NCBI GenBank assembly: GCA_030407085.1 | Contig: CM059587.1 | Location: 68,301,001 to 68,365,000, forward strand | Reading direction: 5' to 3' | Source of the DNA: Trichopria drosophilae | Taxonomy: Eukaryota; Arthropoda; Insecta; Hymenoptera; Diapriidae | DNA: 64,000 bases | In this document: piece after piece, positions 37,701 through 46,949 of the stretch | Layout: the number at the start of each line of letters is the position of its first letter | Position numbering within the stretch: position 1 is the stretch's first letter | The notes under the pieces: model-generated | What the model was told of the DNA's origin: nothing | Database searches by the model: none | The model's input: only the letters and a program-made list of their open reading frames with translations | Position numbers and translations under genes: made by a program

Positions 37701-40700
37701 ATTCGTAATCAGCGACCCCAAAAAACCCTAAGTAACAAGTTTCAAGTGATTTGGATCATTTTTTTAAAAAGTCGTCCGCCATATTGGATTCGCCATTTTG
37801 AATTTATGAAAACTTATAGCAGATTCGTAATCAGCGACCCCAATAACCCCAGAGTAACTAGTTTCAAGTGATTTGAATCATTTTTTTGAAAAAGTCGTCC
37901 GACATCAATATGACGATAAAAATGTCGGATTTAATGATCCGCCATTTTGAATTTTTGAAAACCAATATCGGATTTATAATCAGCGTTCCCAAAAAACCCC
38001 GATTATTAATTTCCAAGCAAATCTTATGGGTTTTTATACGTTTTTCATCCACCTCAAAAGATGGTCGATATATCGACCACTGTGACTGAAAGGGTTAAGG
38101 ACATCCAAACTTATGCCGGAAATATGTCCATAATGGGTTAACATAAAATTTGTTTAATTAGAATATGATTTAAATTGCTTTAAATTAAATGCAATTACGA
38201 AGTAAACTGATGCTACCATAAGCAGTCGAGAAACTATTCTTAAATGGAACGATAAATACTTGCAGTTGATGTGCAACGTTATACTTGGTCTACTAAGTGT
38301 GTACCAACGTTTTCGATACCAACAAAATGAGACCTTAAAAGTATTGATAGTAAAATTACAGCAGAACTTCACTTTACTGTCCTTCACTTTGTTAGGATGT
38401 TATCATAACCTCAAAAAATATGGAGGATGTTCTGTCTCAAGCAAACTTTTTTGAATATTGACGGATTTGCATGAAACTCGTTAGTCCGGGGTTTTTGGGG
38501 TCGCTGATCACGAATTTGAAGTCAGTTTTCAAAAATTAAAAATGGCGGATTGAATATGGCGGACGTATTTTTGAAAAATTCACCGGATTTGCGTGAAACT
38601 CGTTATTCGGGGGTTTTTGGGGTCGCAGATCACGAATTTGAAATTAGTTTTCAAAAATTCAAAATGGCAGACAAAGCAAAGTATGCAGTGCTGGCTGAGA
38701 ATGAGAAATGCCTTTTCTATTAAGTATCTCGTTTGGCGCTGTAGCGGGTTTTCTTCGCTTCAAACGATCTATGCAAAGGATTTCTTTTAAACTGTCTCTT
38801 CCATTTGAATATCTTTTGTAAGCATCCAACAAAAATCTGGCATTCATACTTTCGTCCCATCTTCCCTGTAAGCGAGTTTCCATCACCTTTATGTCTTGGT
38901 GAAAACGTTCGCCTTGCTCTTCACTGAAATGTCCGAGGTTGTCGGGGAAATTGTCAAGATATTACGAAATATTACATCGACTAGTTGCATTTGGATCCTA
39001 CACTAGCCATATTGGATCCGCCATTTTGAATTTTTGAAAACTGAGTTCAAATTCGCGATCAGCGACCCCAAAAAAACCCCGAATAACGAATTTCATGCAA
39101 ATCCCTCAATATTCAAAGAAGTTTGCCTGAGACAGAACATCCTCCAAGTTTTTTGAGGTTAGGATAACATCCTGACGTGATGGACCAAAACGGACTTCAG
39201 ATTCGTGTTCATCGCCTCAAAATACATAAAGAAGGAGTAGTCTGATCCCCAAAGCCCGATACTCATTTTTTTGTGTGGCTGTGTTATTATCGAGATTCCC
39301 TTCACGTATTTAGCGCAGGTAAGGTTAGTTCTTCCCCCTTTCGTAATTCCAGTGTCGTGCTTACTGTGATAGGCTGGAAGGTGCGCAAGAAACGATGCGC
39401 GGACAACAAAGTGAAAGGCAAAACCCCGAGTAGGACAATAAAGTGAAGTTCTACTGTACGAGTGGTTAAATTCCTAACCTCCAAAGATAAAATCTCAACG
39501 TTCACGTAGGAACTTTAAAACGTTGAACTTGTTGAACGTGGACATATGACCAAATTTTTACAAATGTAAATTACAACAGATTTGTAAAATTCATTGCCAT
39601 TTTTTGCAGTGTACAGTAGAAGTTTTAGTTTTAATTAGGGGTAAATATTTGCTATTAAAATTTATGATAATTTCACTTCACATTAAGATAAATTCGAGAT
39701 TAGGAGCATGTTATTAATATAAAATTGTACAGTATTAATAAAATCTTTCAAAAACATAATTAGAATGTTAAATCCAGCATGCAATCCCTTCTGGAAAAAT
39801 ATTGCTGAAAAGTACTGAAAATCTCTAAATAATACTGATTTAATATCGAAATTGGGACTAGTATATTCAGGATATTTCCGAGACTTGCAGAAAATTGTAG
39901 TAATATTGCTGAAATATACTGAAATATTTCTCGGAAAAATACTAAAATTATTCTGAATTTTCCTGAATTACACTCAATTACTATAAAAATCACTGCACTA
40001 GAAACGTTCTGAAATTTCAGCTTATTTTATCAAAATGTAGTAGTTTTCTGAAATAAGCTGATATTTTCCTGAATTCTACTGAAAATTCTAATGCATCTTT
40101 TATTGAAAAATACTGAAAATCTCTTAATAATACTGATTTAATATCGACATTGGAACTATTCTTTTCAGGATAATGTCATTCGATAAAATGTAGTGATATT
40201 GCTGAAATGAACTCAATATTTATCTAAATTTTATAAGTGTTATTCTGAGCTATTTAAAAATTCTGGAATTGTACTAAATTTGTCTGAATTCCACTAAATT
40301 AATATCGAAATTGGTATTTTAAAACATTCACGAACTTAGTCGATTTTAATAGAATTTTGTACATTTCTTAAATTTGACTAATATTTCTGTAAATTCTAAT
40401 GAAATTTTATCTGGAACAATTATTAAGAAATTGATCTGAATTCTTCATACCATTTTCATACAAAGAATTATGAATGTCTTTCAATAAAGTTAATAAATTT
40501 GGTTAAAATTAGAGACTTTAAAAACCTTCTACATTGTTATTTATAGTATTATTTTATACAAGTTCCAATTTCGAATATGAAAACTGTATTACAGTAGCCC
40601 TCCCCTTATTTTAACTATTCGGGACAAGGAAGATGGCGACCCCTTCCCTTATTTTAACATCTCCCCTCTTTCTTACGACCAGCAGTGAGAGCGAGAGAGC

Positions 40701-42960
40701 ACGATAAAAATGTTAAAATAGGGGAAGGAAAAAAGTTAAAATAAGAGATGCGGTTATAAAAAGGGGAGAACTACTGTATTAACAGTTTTTTTGAAACATA
40801 TGAGAGATAAATTTGTAATTATTAATCATTTCCTAAGAACATTATACAAAGTTTCTGAATATTGCTAAAAATACATGAAATTATCTGAAAAAATGTAATG
40901 ACAAATTACTAATTGTTATAGAATATTTTTAGAGAAATTTAGACAAATTCAGTAACTTTCAGTATTTGTGCGAAAAACGATTTGTTAAAATGTTCTGAAA
41001 ATACCTGAAAGTTACAAAAAAAATTGGCTCTAAATTTGTATTGTGGCTTCTATCTATTTCAGTAAAATGTAGGTTGTTCTTTCATTAACTTTTCAGTATG
41101 TTTTTAAACATGTCAATGTAATTTTATCAATTTTCAATAACATTTTACTGAAACTTATTCTGAATTTGTCTGAAAATATCTAAACTAACATGCTGAAATG
41201 GAATTCCAATTTCGATATTAATTCAGATTGAATTTCATCAAAATTTAGCTTAACCCTTAAAGCGACACCCTATATAAAAATAACACAAAGCGCCATGTGG
41301 GGTCATGGGAGACCCCAATCCGGTAATATCGTCCTGCACGGACAGTTTTCGTTATTTCGTCTCAAAAAAAATTACTGGATACTCTCCAAGTATCACATTA
41401 CCGCATAGATGAGTTATCTTGATAAAAAAATTATTGGTGCTCGTTATAAAAAATGAAATACAGAAGTAACGTTTTTTACAAAAAAAAAAAAAAAAAAAAA
41501 AACGTAACTCAGCCAATTTTCAATATTTTGTCCTAAAAATTTAACTTGTGCCTCTTGAAATGTAGCTCTTTAAGATAAAAAAATGCTGTAAAAGTGCAGC
41601 TTATTTAGAAGGGAAAAAAATGTAATATTTATGTGTGGGGTCTCCCAGTACCCCAGGGCGCTTTTCAGCAAATTTCATTATTTTTTCAGCAATATTTTTC
41701 CACAAGGGATGTAAGGGCAGGTATTAATGGAATGTTACTGTACAAGAAGGATAGAATTCCAAGATTCGGCTTAAATTTAAGAAATTCTTAAGCATAGCTG
41801 AAAAGGAAGTTTCATTTATGAAAAAGTTATGTGAATTTCGAACACAATGAAAATGACGTCATTCAATAATTATTGTAATTAATTTAATGAATGAATTCTG
41901 ATCTTAACAGAAGCTTCTTGCCAGCCATTATTCACAGTACCTCGCTGGAAGGAGATGATCGTCTTGCTGAGTTCTTCAATCATGTGAACTCGTCGGCCCT
42001 TTATTCCCATCACTGTATTTTTGTGCAAATTACTTTAAAGTACACGGTAATGGTCTTGCGAGTAAATTATAATACACCACATTTCACAGAAATTAATAAA
42101 AACTATATCTTTATTTAAAAATTCTAATATTTAAATTTAAATATGGATACAATTTAATAGAATAAATCAGTACCTTTTCCTGAATCGCTATTGCGAATTA
42201 CGACTTCGTCCTTGCAGTAGTTTTTCCCTGGTATGCGCATAGGAGACGTAAATTTGCCGCTACTTTTGATCACTTCGCCTGGAGCCAGCATAGGCGGCAA
42301 CGAAGTGGTCGAGATTAATGAAGGCGTAAGCAAACTTGGCGTATCAGGAGTTGTGTCGTTTTGCTAAATTATTCCAACAGTTGAATACTTTTAAGTGGTT
42401 AATAAAACAATGTGAGACTTACCACATCCAAATTCAGGAATTTTTGCGAATAATAGGCATTCATCGAGTCATTTTGATGCCACTGTTTTGCTCTTAATTC
42501 AATCAGTTCTAACAAGTGAACTCGAGTTGTCATATCTAGCTTTTCGTCTTGGCTACCATTCCGTATTGCAACGAAAGCTCTATCGAGTTGATCTACGATT
42601 TTAAATTATGTATAAAATACAAGTTTATAAACGATACAACAGCGTACCTTTATAAATAGCTTCTAACTCTTGAGCAAAGAGTTTCAAATGGTTACACATC
42701 GTTACAATATTCATCTGTAACGTTCGGTCGTAGTAGCCATTATTTAAATGCATGGCAACATTATCGATTAAAGACACTATGTCTTCAACTGCCAAAGAAA
42801 CAGTAATCAGAAATGATGGTCTTTATAAAAATTCGCATGATTTTTACCCACCAGTCGTAATCCGTCCATCGACGGTCGTATTGCGCTGAGTAATCTTCAG
42901 CGGCCGAGGTTTCTCTAGCCTTTTGATCGTACGAGGTCTGTTGACTTGTGTAGTTGCCAT
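22392..42960 (-). CDS. mxt: mextli: eIF4E-binding translation factor (8 coding exons)
   Basis: Spliced gene on the minus strand. Coding exons: 42852-42960, 42648-42788, 42423-42592, 42174-42363, 35209-35269, 26448-26739, 26052-26301, 22392-22702. All junctions are GT-AG and all phases agree, giving about 507 codons from ATG to TAA. The layout is a basic N-terminus, a helical MIF4G-like segment (about residues 37-140), a Pro/Ser/Thr-rich linker, a KH domain with NPGAKERLVQITG (about 205-217), a Ser/Gln-rich stretch with six glutamines, a second beta/alpha segment ending TAKLVLDAYF, and a C-terminal EFLM motif followed by PPSDWERI. This matches Mextli, an invertebrate protein that binds eIF4E and promotes translation through eIF4E, RNA and initiation factors. 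The product is somewhat shorter than I recall for the fly protein. Introns of 6.9 and 8.5 kb are full of transposons. Assigned by motif recall, not by a database search. Confidence 0.85.
22703..24790. other. mextli intron 7, right of exon 8: no gene seen
   Basis: AT-rich, with an AACGCTTAA cluster at 24215-24360. No exon, RNA gene or element with clear ends was found. Confidence 0.4.
24798..25337. mobile_element. TA-flanked MITE with another MITE nested inside
   Basis: Outer TIR CAGTACTCCTTCCCTTATTC at 24800 and inverse AGGGAAGGATTACTG ending 25335. It contains the 24956-25237 insertion. Both are non-coding. Confidence 0.75.
24956..25237. mobile_element. Nested TA-flanked MITE, CAGTGGCCCTCC family
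   Basis: TIR CAGTGGCCCTCCCCTTATTT at 24958 and inverse AATAAGGGGAGGGCCAGTG, flanked by TA. The same family as 56434-56694. Confidence 0.78.
26052..26301 (-). CDS. mxt: mextli coding exon 7
   Basis: Encodes TAKLVLDAYFSEDTNHFGSG, then an acidic YFTFDEEPSF and a Thr/Pro stretch, ending SKKEAKKT plus one base. The acceptor is TTTGTAG, four bases upstream of a second AG, and it restores frame with exon 6. The donor is GTAAGT. Confidence 0.84.
26448..26739 (-). CDS. mxt: mextli coding exon 6 (KH end, Gln-rich)
   Basis: Encodes YAEDLIKETIQRNASPVRFE, then a Gly/Ser-rich region, a run of six glutamines, and GEYKYTVSIGTNSLKITG ending NLVR. The acceptor is TTGTACAG and the donor GTAAGT. The reading frame continues only two residues (V, S) of intron similarity before diverging from any pattern. 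Confidence 0.85.
26855..28155. mobile_element. 1.3 kb TTAA-flanked (piggyBac-like) element in mextli intron 5
   Basis: TTAA followed by CCCCTTCGCTGCGG on the left and CCGCAGCGTAGGGG followed by TTAA on the right. GACAAAGATCTTTGTC, a perfect palindrome, lies just inside the left end. It contains ~120-bp units (27165-27250, 27725-27830) and a nested MITE. No transposase. Confidence 0.72.
27831..28066. mobile_element. TA-type MITE nested in the TTAA element
   Basis: Left CAGTATGATCTCCCTTATTC, right AATAAGAGAGGTCCTACTGT. The interior matches the copy at 416-628 over AAGATGGCGCCGACCTCTC. Confidence 0.75.
28160..30455. other. mextli intron 5 with scattered ~120-bp units
   Basis: Diverged units lie at about 29380-29780 (plus) and 29875-29960 (minus). 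28160-29270 shows no recognised feature. Confidence 0.4.
30461..32330 (-). mobile_element. LINE (Jockey/CR1-like), 5'-truncated
   Basis: Minus-strand LINE ending in a (TAAA)4 tail at about 30461-30476. It carries the palm and thumb of a reverse transcriptase. The 5' part (endonuclease) is missing, as is usual for target-primed insertions. It lies inside mextli intron 5, in the same orientation as the gene. Confidence 0.85.
30590..32200 (-). pseudogene. LINE reverse transcriptase, broken
   Basis: Frame 1 (32013-31267) carries FPDTWKVSYVTPIFKGGDKH, YRPISI, NQHGFVRGRSTVTDLL, YLDFAKAFDTVDH, SGVPQGSHLGPLLFNIFIND and the catalytic YADDLK. Frame 2 (31234-30590) continues with KQLGFLFR and YASQIWSPYTVKHIGQLEKI, the C-terminal region. 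The frames are separated by a shift near 31250, and a second shift near 32050 cuts off GPDLLPPIF upstream. The order of motifs is that of the Jockey/CR1 group. It is inactive as read. Confidence 0.85.
32485..32605. repeat. CATGTATTACTACG short tandem repeat
   Basis: About eight drifting copies of a 14-18-bp unit with GCATGTATTACTACG at its core. Confidence 0.6.
32760..33050 (-). other. Coiled-coil-like coding relic
   Basis: On the minus strand, VEIAKKVKEENKLKKEEIKL then EREKERQQ-stop forms a short charged heptad-like stretch. Such tails occur on transposon-encoded SANT/MADF-like proteins, but no DNA-binding part is seen. It could be purine-rich chance sequence. Confidence 0.25.
33352..34362 (+). 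mobile_element. Second LINE fragment (C-terminal part and tail)
   Basis: Plus-strand frame 33352-33711: WLNVNRLSLNIDKT, KYLGIITDCHMKWGKQVEVL, then MAIYYALFHNLLSYGLIVWG, the RT thumb and C-terminal part. A shift then leads to 33858-34064 (KFIATKYYNLLPNNLKQL). It ends in an (AATA)n tail at 34345-34362. It is opposite in orientation to the other LINE and of a different lineage by sequence. Confidence 0.78.
34365..35208. other. mextli intron 5, near exon 5
   Basis: A B-box-like GGTTCAAATC at about 34490 may be a SINE or tRNA relic. Nothing else was recognised. Confidence 0.3.
35209..35269 (-). CDS. mxt: mextli coding exon 5 (61-nt KH exon)
   Basis: A 61-nt exon encoding V-NPGAKERLVQITGTSEDTV-R, the KH strand and helix core. 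It lies isolated between introns of 6.9 and 8.5 kb. The acceptor is ATTTGTAG and the donor GTAAGT. Phases match exon 4 (phase 1) and exon 6 (phase 2), and the joined reading TVRYAEDLIKETI is a typical KH C-terminal helix. Confidence 0.82.
35270..37550. other. mextli intron 4, left part
   Basis: AT-rich, with decayed ~120-bp units at about 36895-37135. No exon or RNA gene was found. Confidence 0.4.
37560..38060. repeat. Array of ~120-bp units in opposed orientations
   Basis: One unit on the plus strand (37570-37650), then three on the minus strand (cores near 37670, 37780, 37930). It has the layout of a short foldback. Confidence 0.65.
38391..39175. mobile_element. Foldback element with captured coding fragment
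   Basis: Left end GTTAGGATGTTATCATAACC and right end, inverted, GTCAGGATGTTATCCTAACC. The subterminal GGAGGATGTTCTGTCTCA is also mirrored. The arms consist mostly of ~120-bp units (two on the left, one on the right). The loop (38668-38990) is not repeat and holds a protein-coding relic. Confidence 0.72.
38659..38984 (-). pseudogene. Captured fragment of a GERFHQDI-type protein gene
   Basis: Open minus-strand frame: YLDNFPDNLGHFSEEQGERF, HQDIKVMETRLQGRWDESMN, then ARFLLDAYKRYSN and a diverged tail. I recognise the GERFHQDI and RxQGRW motifs as a domain repeated in many arthropod genomes, probably mobile-element-borne, of unknown function. There is no start codon in context, and both ends run into the foldback arms. 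It is a gene relic, not a gene. Confidence 0.6.
39180..40589. repeat. Degenerate ACTGAAAAT-rich repeat
   Basis: From about 39770, short phrases such as TACTGAAAATCTCTAAATAA and AATATCGAAATTGG recur in both orientations (also at 40840-41230). It looks like a decayed inverted element. 39540-39612 resembles the right end of the CACTGTAAAAAATAC family. Confidence 0.45.
40590..40777. mobile_element. TA-flanked MITE, CAGTAGCCCTCC family
   Basis: CAGTAGCCCTCCCCTTATTT at 40592 and inverse AAAGGGGAGAACTACTG, with TA on both sides. It sits inside the degenerate repeat. Confidence 0.75.
41250..41665. mobile_element. TTAA-type element, reverse copy, right end lost
   Basis: TTAA then CCCTTAAAGCGACACCC at the left. 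The right part ends GGTCTCCCAGTACCCCAGGG then CGCTTTT without the terminal TTAA. It is in opposite orientation to the copy at 2352-2750, and has a run of about 22 A inside. Confidence 0.72.
42174..42363 (-). CDS. mxt: mextli coding exon 4 (linker)
   Basis: Encodes a Thr/Pro/Ser-rich linker (NDTTPDTPSLLTPSL) and then GKNYCKDEVVIRNSDSGK, leading into the KH domain. The acceptor is ATTTAG and the donor GTACTG. The 6.9 kb intron that follows holds a TTAA element, MITEs and the gene-capturing foldback. Confidence 0.8.
42423..42592 (-). CDS. mxt: mextli coding exon 3 (MIF4G-like region)
   Basis: Continues the helical domain with DQLDRAFVAIRNGSQDEKLD, then a HLLELIELRAKQW helix, ending NLDV. The acceptor is AATCGTAG and the donor GTAAGT. 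The exon ends in phase 0. Confidence 0.83.
42648..42788 (-). CDS. mxt: mextli coding exon 2 (MIF4G-like region)
   Basis: Encodes EDIVSLIDNVAMHLNNGYYD and on to LEAIYK. The donor is GTACGC and the acceptor TTTGGCAG. The pattern of amphipathic helices fits the HEAT-repeat MIF4G-like domain at the N-terminus of Mextli. Confidence 0.83.
42852..42960 (-). CDS. mxt: mextli coding exon 1 (start codon)
   Basis: Starts with ATG at 42960-42958 and encodes MATTQVNRPRTIKRLEKPRP and 16 further residues ending DGRITT plus one base. It is Arg/Lys-rich. The donor is GTGGGT, chosen over a GTAAAA 4 bases on because it gives an in-frame V-E-D join. Immediately upstream, a CTTTAG acceptor lies 6 bases before the ATG, so a non-coding first exon lies further upstream. 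Confidence 0.82.
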
Positions 42961-43780
42961 GTCAGTCTAAAGTTAATTAGACCAGTTGCAAATGTTTAAA
43001 ATATAAAAAAAAACAGAATAGGAGAGATACAATATAACAAAGTTAAAAATGACAAATTACACTGTACGGAATTACCAAACCGATTCTGCACAAGCAAATT
43101 AAAAATAACCCTTAAATGTAGTAAAGAAACAAATAAACATCGCAATTTAGTCGGAAGAAACCAATGGTTTTAAATTAAGGATTTTGCACATCGTGCATAT
43201 TAATAACAGAAATTAATTCATGAGGTGTGACAGATATGACGATAGTTTATTAATGTCCGCTGATGATCTTTGGGATTATAAATAAAGTATGAAAAAAAGA
43301 GAATGGGTTGCGCGCGCTTCTTGGAGAAAGAAAAACAAAACGATTCTTAGCAATTCGGCGAGAGGCAAAATGAGAACAGGAAACTAGAGCGAGAATAGTC
43401 GGATGGAGAATTCGGTGCACAGTCTGATCATTCGAATTTGGAAAAAGTTAAATGTGCAAATTTTGAAAATATCCGTTGTTTTCGACAAAACAACCATCTT
43501 TTAATGAAAACCAAAATTTTTAGGGGGCCACATAAAAGTTTAGTCGGATGAGATTTTGCTTATTTTATAACAAAATAAATAATTGGAATGGTTAAAAGGA
43601 TTAATATATGCGATTTATTTCGCATGACAATTATTTTATCACCTGGTGTGTAACACTAGTTCCCGTTCGACACCTCGGGGACCTCGGCTGCCGTGATACT
43701 AATTCGTTATTTCGGTGATACTTTTTCTCGGGCTGTGTCTTGCTTCGGTTGTTAGAGAGCCTGAGAGAGAAAGCGAAGAA
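42961..43780 (-). promoter_or_regulatory. probable mextli promoter and non-coding first exon
   Basis: The block at 43640-43770 is richer in GC than its surroundings. On the minus strand it reads through a CACACCAG/GTGATA potential donor that could pair with the CTTTAG acceptor just before the mextli ATG. No TATA box stands out. Inferred from position and composition only. Confidence 0.35.
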
Positions 43781-44170
43781 TTTTCAACACACACCATCAA
43801 ATCACTGATATACATATTTATATCAGTCGTGTATACATTAATGCCAACCCATCCGCGAGAGGCGTAGATATACATATATGTACGTAGCTATATAGTTACT
43901 AGGTTTATTACCCTTCCTATATACCTTGCTCAACTCTTTGTACCAACTGCGCCTGAATTTTGTGCGATATATCAATTCATTTCGGTATTTAAATTCCAGA
44001 AACTAACTGGTATTTTATAATTAAGAATAAGATGATTGTTAAACAGTTAATTTGTCTTCTCACCAGCTTTACAATTTATAACGTTGGTAATATTGTAACA
44101 AGAGATTAGGTAAATTACCTGCGATCTTGTAAAATACCATACAATATTGTTATTTTAGCTACATGTAATA
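43780..44170. other. Intergenic stretch upstream of mextli
   Basis: AT-rich with (TA)-like runs. No feature recognised. Confidence 0.35.
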
Positions 44171-45262
44171 TGCCAGGCAGCAAGTTTAAAAAGAGTTCAG
44201 AATGATTTCGAAATGTACTCTAAAACAAGTCAGAAGTCCCACTTTTTTAGGGTTTTATAAACATGATGTCTTTATGAGATCTTTATGAACTCATGTTGAG
44301 AAAACCTTCAGAAAGTGGAACATCTAACTTCTTTTAGAGTACGTTTCGAACTCATTCTGAACTCTTTTCTATTCCCAGCAAACAGAAAGGAATTGCAAGG
44401 AATTGGGAGAAATTGAAAAGAATTAATGAGCATACGTCTCGAATCCCATTAACGACTACATATCTGGAATTGAAATTTTGTCAAAAGGTTAGGGTCGTAT
44501 TTTCTATTCCTAGCTCGAGATTGACTAGCAAACCATTTTAATTCCTTTGAATTCCTTCGTATCCAAAGGAACGAAATAAAGTTATAGTAATATTTTCATT
44601 CCTGATCCAAAATTGACCAAAAAGCATTTTTCATTCCTTTCAATCCCACAACGAAATGTTACCTATAACTAAAAACTTAAGGTTATCTATTTTTTTTTAA
44701 TTCCCACACTGAAATTCGCAATCCAGTAGTTTTAATTCCTTTGAATCTCTAGAAAGAATATATCGGAATTCACAAATCGATTGTGTTAATGCAGTCAAAT
44801 TTTTGCCATAAAATAAAATCTAGGCTATAATGATTTTGACCAAAAAGTATATTATTATTACTAACTTTTTAAACAATTTAATAATTACATGACTTTATTT
44901 AATTTTTTACTCTAAACGGCTGCAAGCTTTCAAAACGAATAAACTTCCATTACATTGCTGGTTATACATTGACACGAAATAGTACCTTTTGATACAAGTG
45001 CGTCAAAGTTTTTTTCAGCACACGGGGACGAAAACAGCAACTTTCCTCCCGCGAGCGGAATTTTTTTATTCTTTTCAATTCCATTAGATGGAATTTTTCC
45101 AGGAATTCATAGGAATTGGGAAAAAACGGAAACAGGTATTTTATATTCCGCTAAATTCCATTCAATCCCGTCATTAATGGAATAAACAGGAATTAACTGG
45201 AAATTAATTTTTGAATTCCTCGTTATTCCTTTCTGTTTATTGGGTTTTGCTGTCTGGGATGA
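44171..45262. mobile_element. Foldback element split by a second TIR element
   Basis: CCAGGCAGCAAGTTT at 44172 and inverse TTTTGCTGTCTGGG at about 45246-45259. GAGTTCAGAATGATTTCGAA with TGTACTCTAAAA is mirrored at about 44325-44365. Another element (44374-45244) lies inside. Confidence 0.55.
44374..45244. mobile_element. TIR element, CCCAGCAAACAGAAAGGAAT family
   Basis: Left CCCAGCAAACAGAAAGGAAT, right ATTCCTTTCTGTTTATTGGG. The interior is full of GGAATT and AATTCC. Another start of this kind (CCCAGCAAACGAAAAAG) is at 48730. Non-coding. Confidence 0.68.
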
Positions 45263-45484
45263 ATTTATGAATGGTAAACCTTCGGAAAGACTCCGTCACC
45301 TGGAAAAATAGTATATTACTCAACGAGGGAGGTAAAATAAAGAATGTCTCAGACTGCGTGTAATTTTTACCCGAGGTGAAGCCGAGGGTGAAAAACATGT
45401 AGTCTGAGGCATTCTTTTTTACTTCCCGAGGGAAGTATACGATTTTTCTTCATGACAGGGAGGAAAAGAATTTGATCCATAATA

Positions 45485-46095
45485 GAATCGATGTAGAAAC
45501 TGCATATGGAATTCACATCATAAATCCATATGGAATCCATATCAAAATCCGTATGGAATCCACACCAGAAATCCACATGAAATCCATATAAATCCACATA
45601 GAATCTATGTAGAAAATTCATATATGTATACTATGATCCCTCCCAATATTTACCTACTAAGGGAAGAAAATGTTTCCCCTACTCCGCCGACATACAATTA
45701 TAGAACCCACATGCGTCGACCAGAAGAAATCAGTTTAACCATTTCTACAATACATAGCGCATGCGTGATATCGCCACAGAACGGTAATTCTGTGAGAAGT
45801 GGTGGGGAACAGCAATCGAGGATTATGGCAAATATCGGGATGGACCTAGTGGCAAATATTAGAGGGTAGCAAATATTGGGACCGAAAATATTGGGGGGGG
45901 GGGGGAGAGCTACTGTAGAATCGACATCGATAATCCACATGGAATCCACACCAAAATCGACAGGGAATCCATGCAGAACCTTTGTAGAAAATCCATATAT
46001 AATCCACATCAAAAATTCATACGGAATCCACACCAGAAATCCACACGGAATCCACACAAATCCATATGTAATCCACATGGAATCCACATGGATTT
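45485..46095. repeat. Short tandem repeat (TCCACATGGAATCCACA) split by a MITE
   Basis: Units of about 15-17 bp at 45485-45625 and 45921-46095, in the same orientation and interrupted by 45629-45917. Frame-open by composition, but not a gene. Confidence 0.75.
45629..45917. mobile_element. TA-flanked MITE inserted in the tandem repeat
   Basis: Left CTATGATCCCTCCCAATATT, right AATATTGGGG, a G run, then GAGAGCTACTG; TA on both sides. It resembles the CAGTRG MITE group. Confidence 0.7.
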
Positions 46096-46559
46096 TTTCA
46101 ATAGGGTATACTAGTACCTTTATACAGCTGTACAATATGAAAAGGAATTTTACTACGTTCAGGGTATGTCAAAATATTATTGCCTAACACGGAAGAACCT
46201 TTGGGAGCGCTACTCACCCAAACCGGGCGTGCAGCCCTCCCACAGCACTATTAACTTTTCAAATGATGATTAAAAATATAAGAGCGTGAAATAAATTTTT
46301 TTTTAATAGATATCAATTCATAATATCATTAAGAAAGTTTATGCACTATTTTTAGACCATCAAATTACTTGTATGGTTTATAAAGATCGTTAAAAGCGTA
46401 AAAACCGACACTTTTTTCGTTTCAACGCTTCCGTATCAAAAACAGAGCAAAATATAGTAAAATTGCACTGAATCTTTTTTGTAGAGCGTGAAATTTCCTA
46501 CAAAAACGTTACGGGCAGCCCTAGTTTAATGTTAACAGTTTAGCCACAAACAACAATGG

Positions 46560-46740
46560 AACGTTTACTTGAATTTTTAAAATCTGAGTTCAGATTCGTA
46601 ATCAGCGACCCAAAAAAAACCGAGTAATAATTTTTAGGTAAATTAGATCGATTTTCAAAAAAGTCGTCCGCCATATTGGATCCGCCATTTTGAATTTTTA
46701 AAATCTAACTTCAAATTCGTAATCAGCAGCCAAAAATCTG
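46560..46740 (-). repeat. Two ~120-bp units
   Basis: GTCGTCCGCCATATTGGATC followed by CGCCATTTTGAATTTTTAAA, with GATTCGTAATCAGCGACC before it. Confidence 0.7.
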
Positions 46741-46949
46741 TAAAGAACCATATTGTCTGATTTTTTTTTATATTATTATTCGAGTAGAAATGTGAAATTG
46801 ATGTAAATTTTTTATTGGACATGGTCAGCTTTGACCGCTCATATTTCCGAAACGGGGCATATGCTTAGTTTGAAATTTTGCAGGGATTATTGGGTCATCA
46901 TATCCAACCAATTGGCATAAAAAAAGTTTCAATATTCGAGGTACGAAAA

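Noticed and set aside
45698..46187. Long frames on both strands (WIPYGFLVWIPYEFL-like and its reverse)
   Set aside because: Products of the TCCACATGGAATCCACA tandem repeat and the MITE within it.
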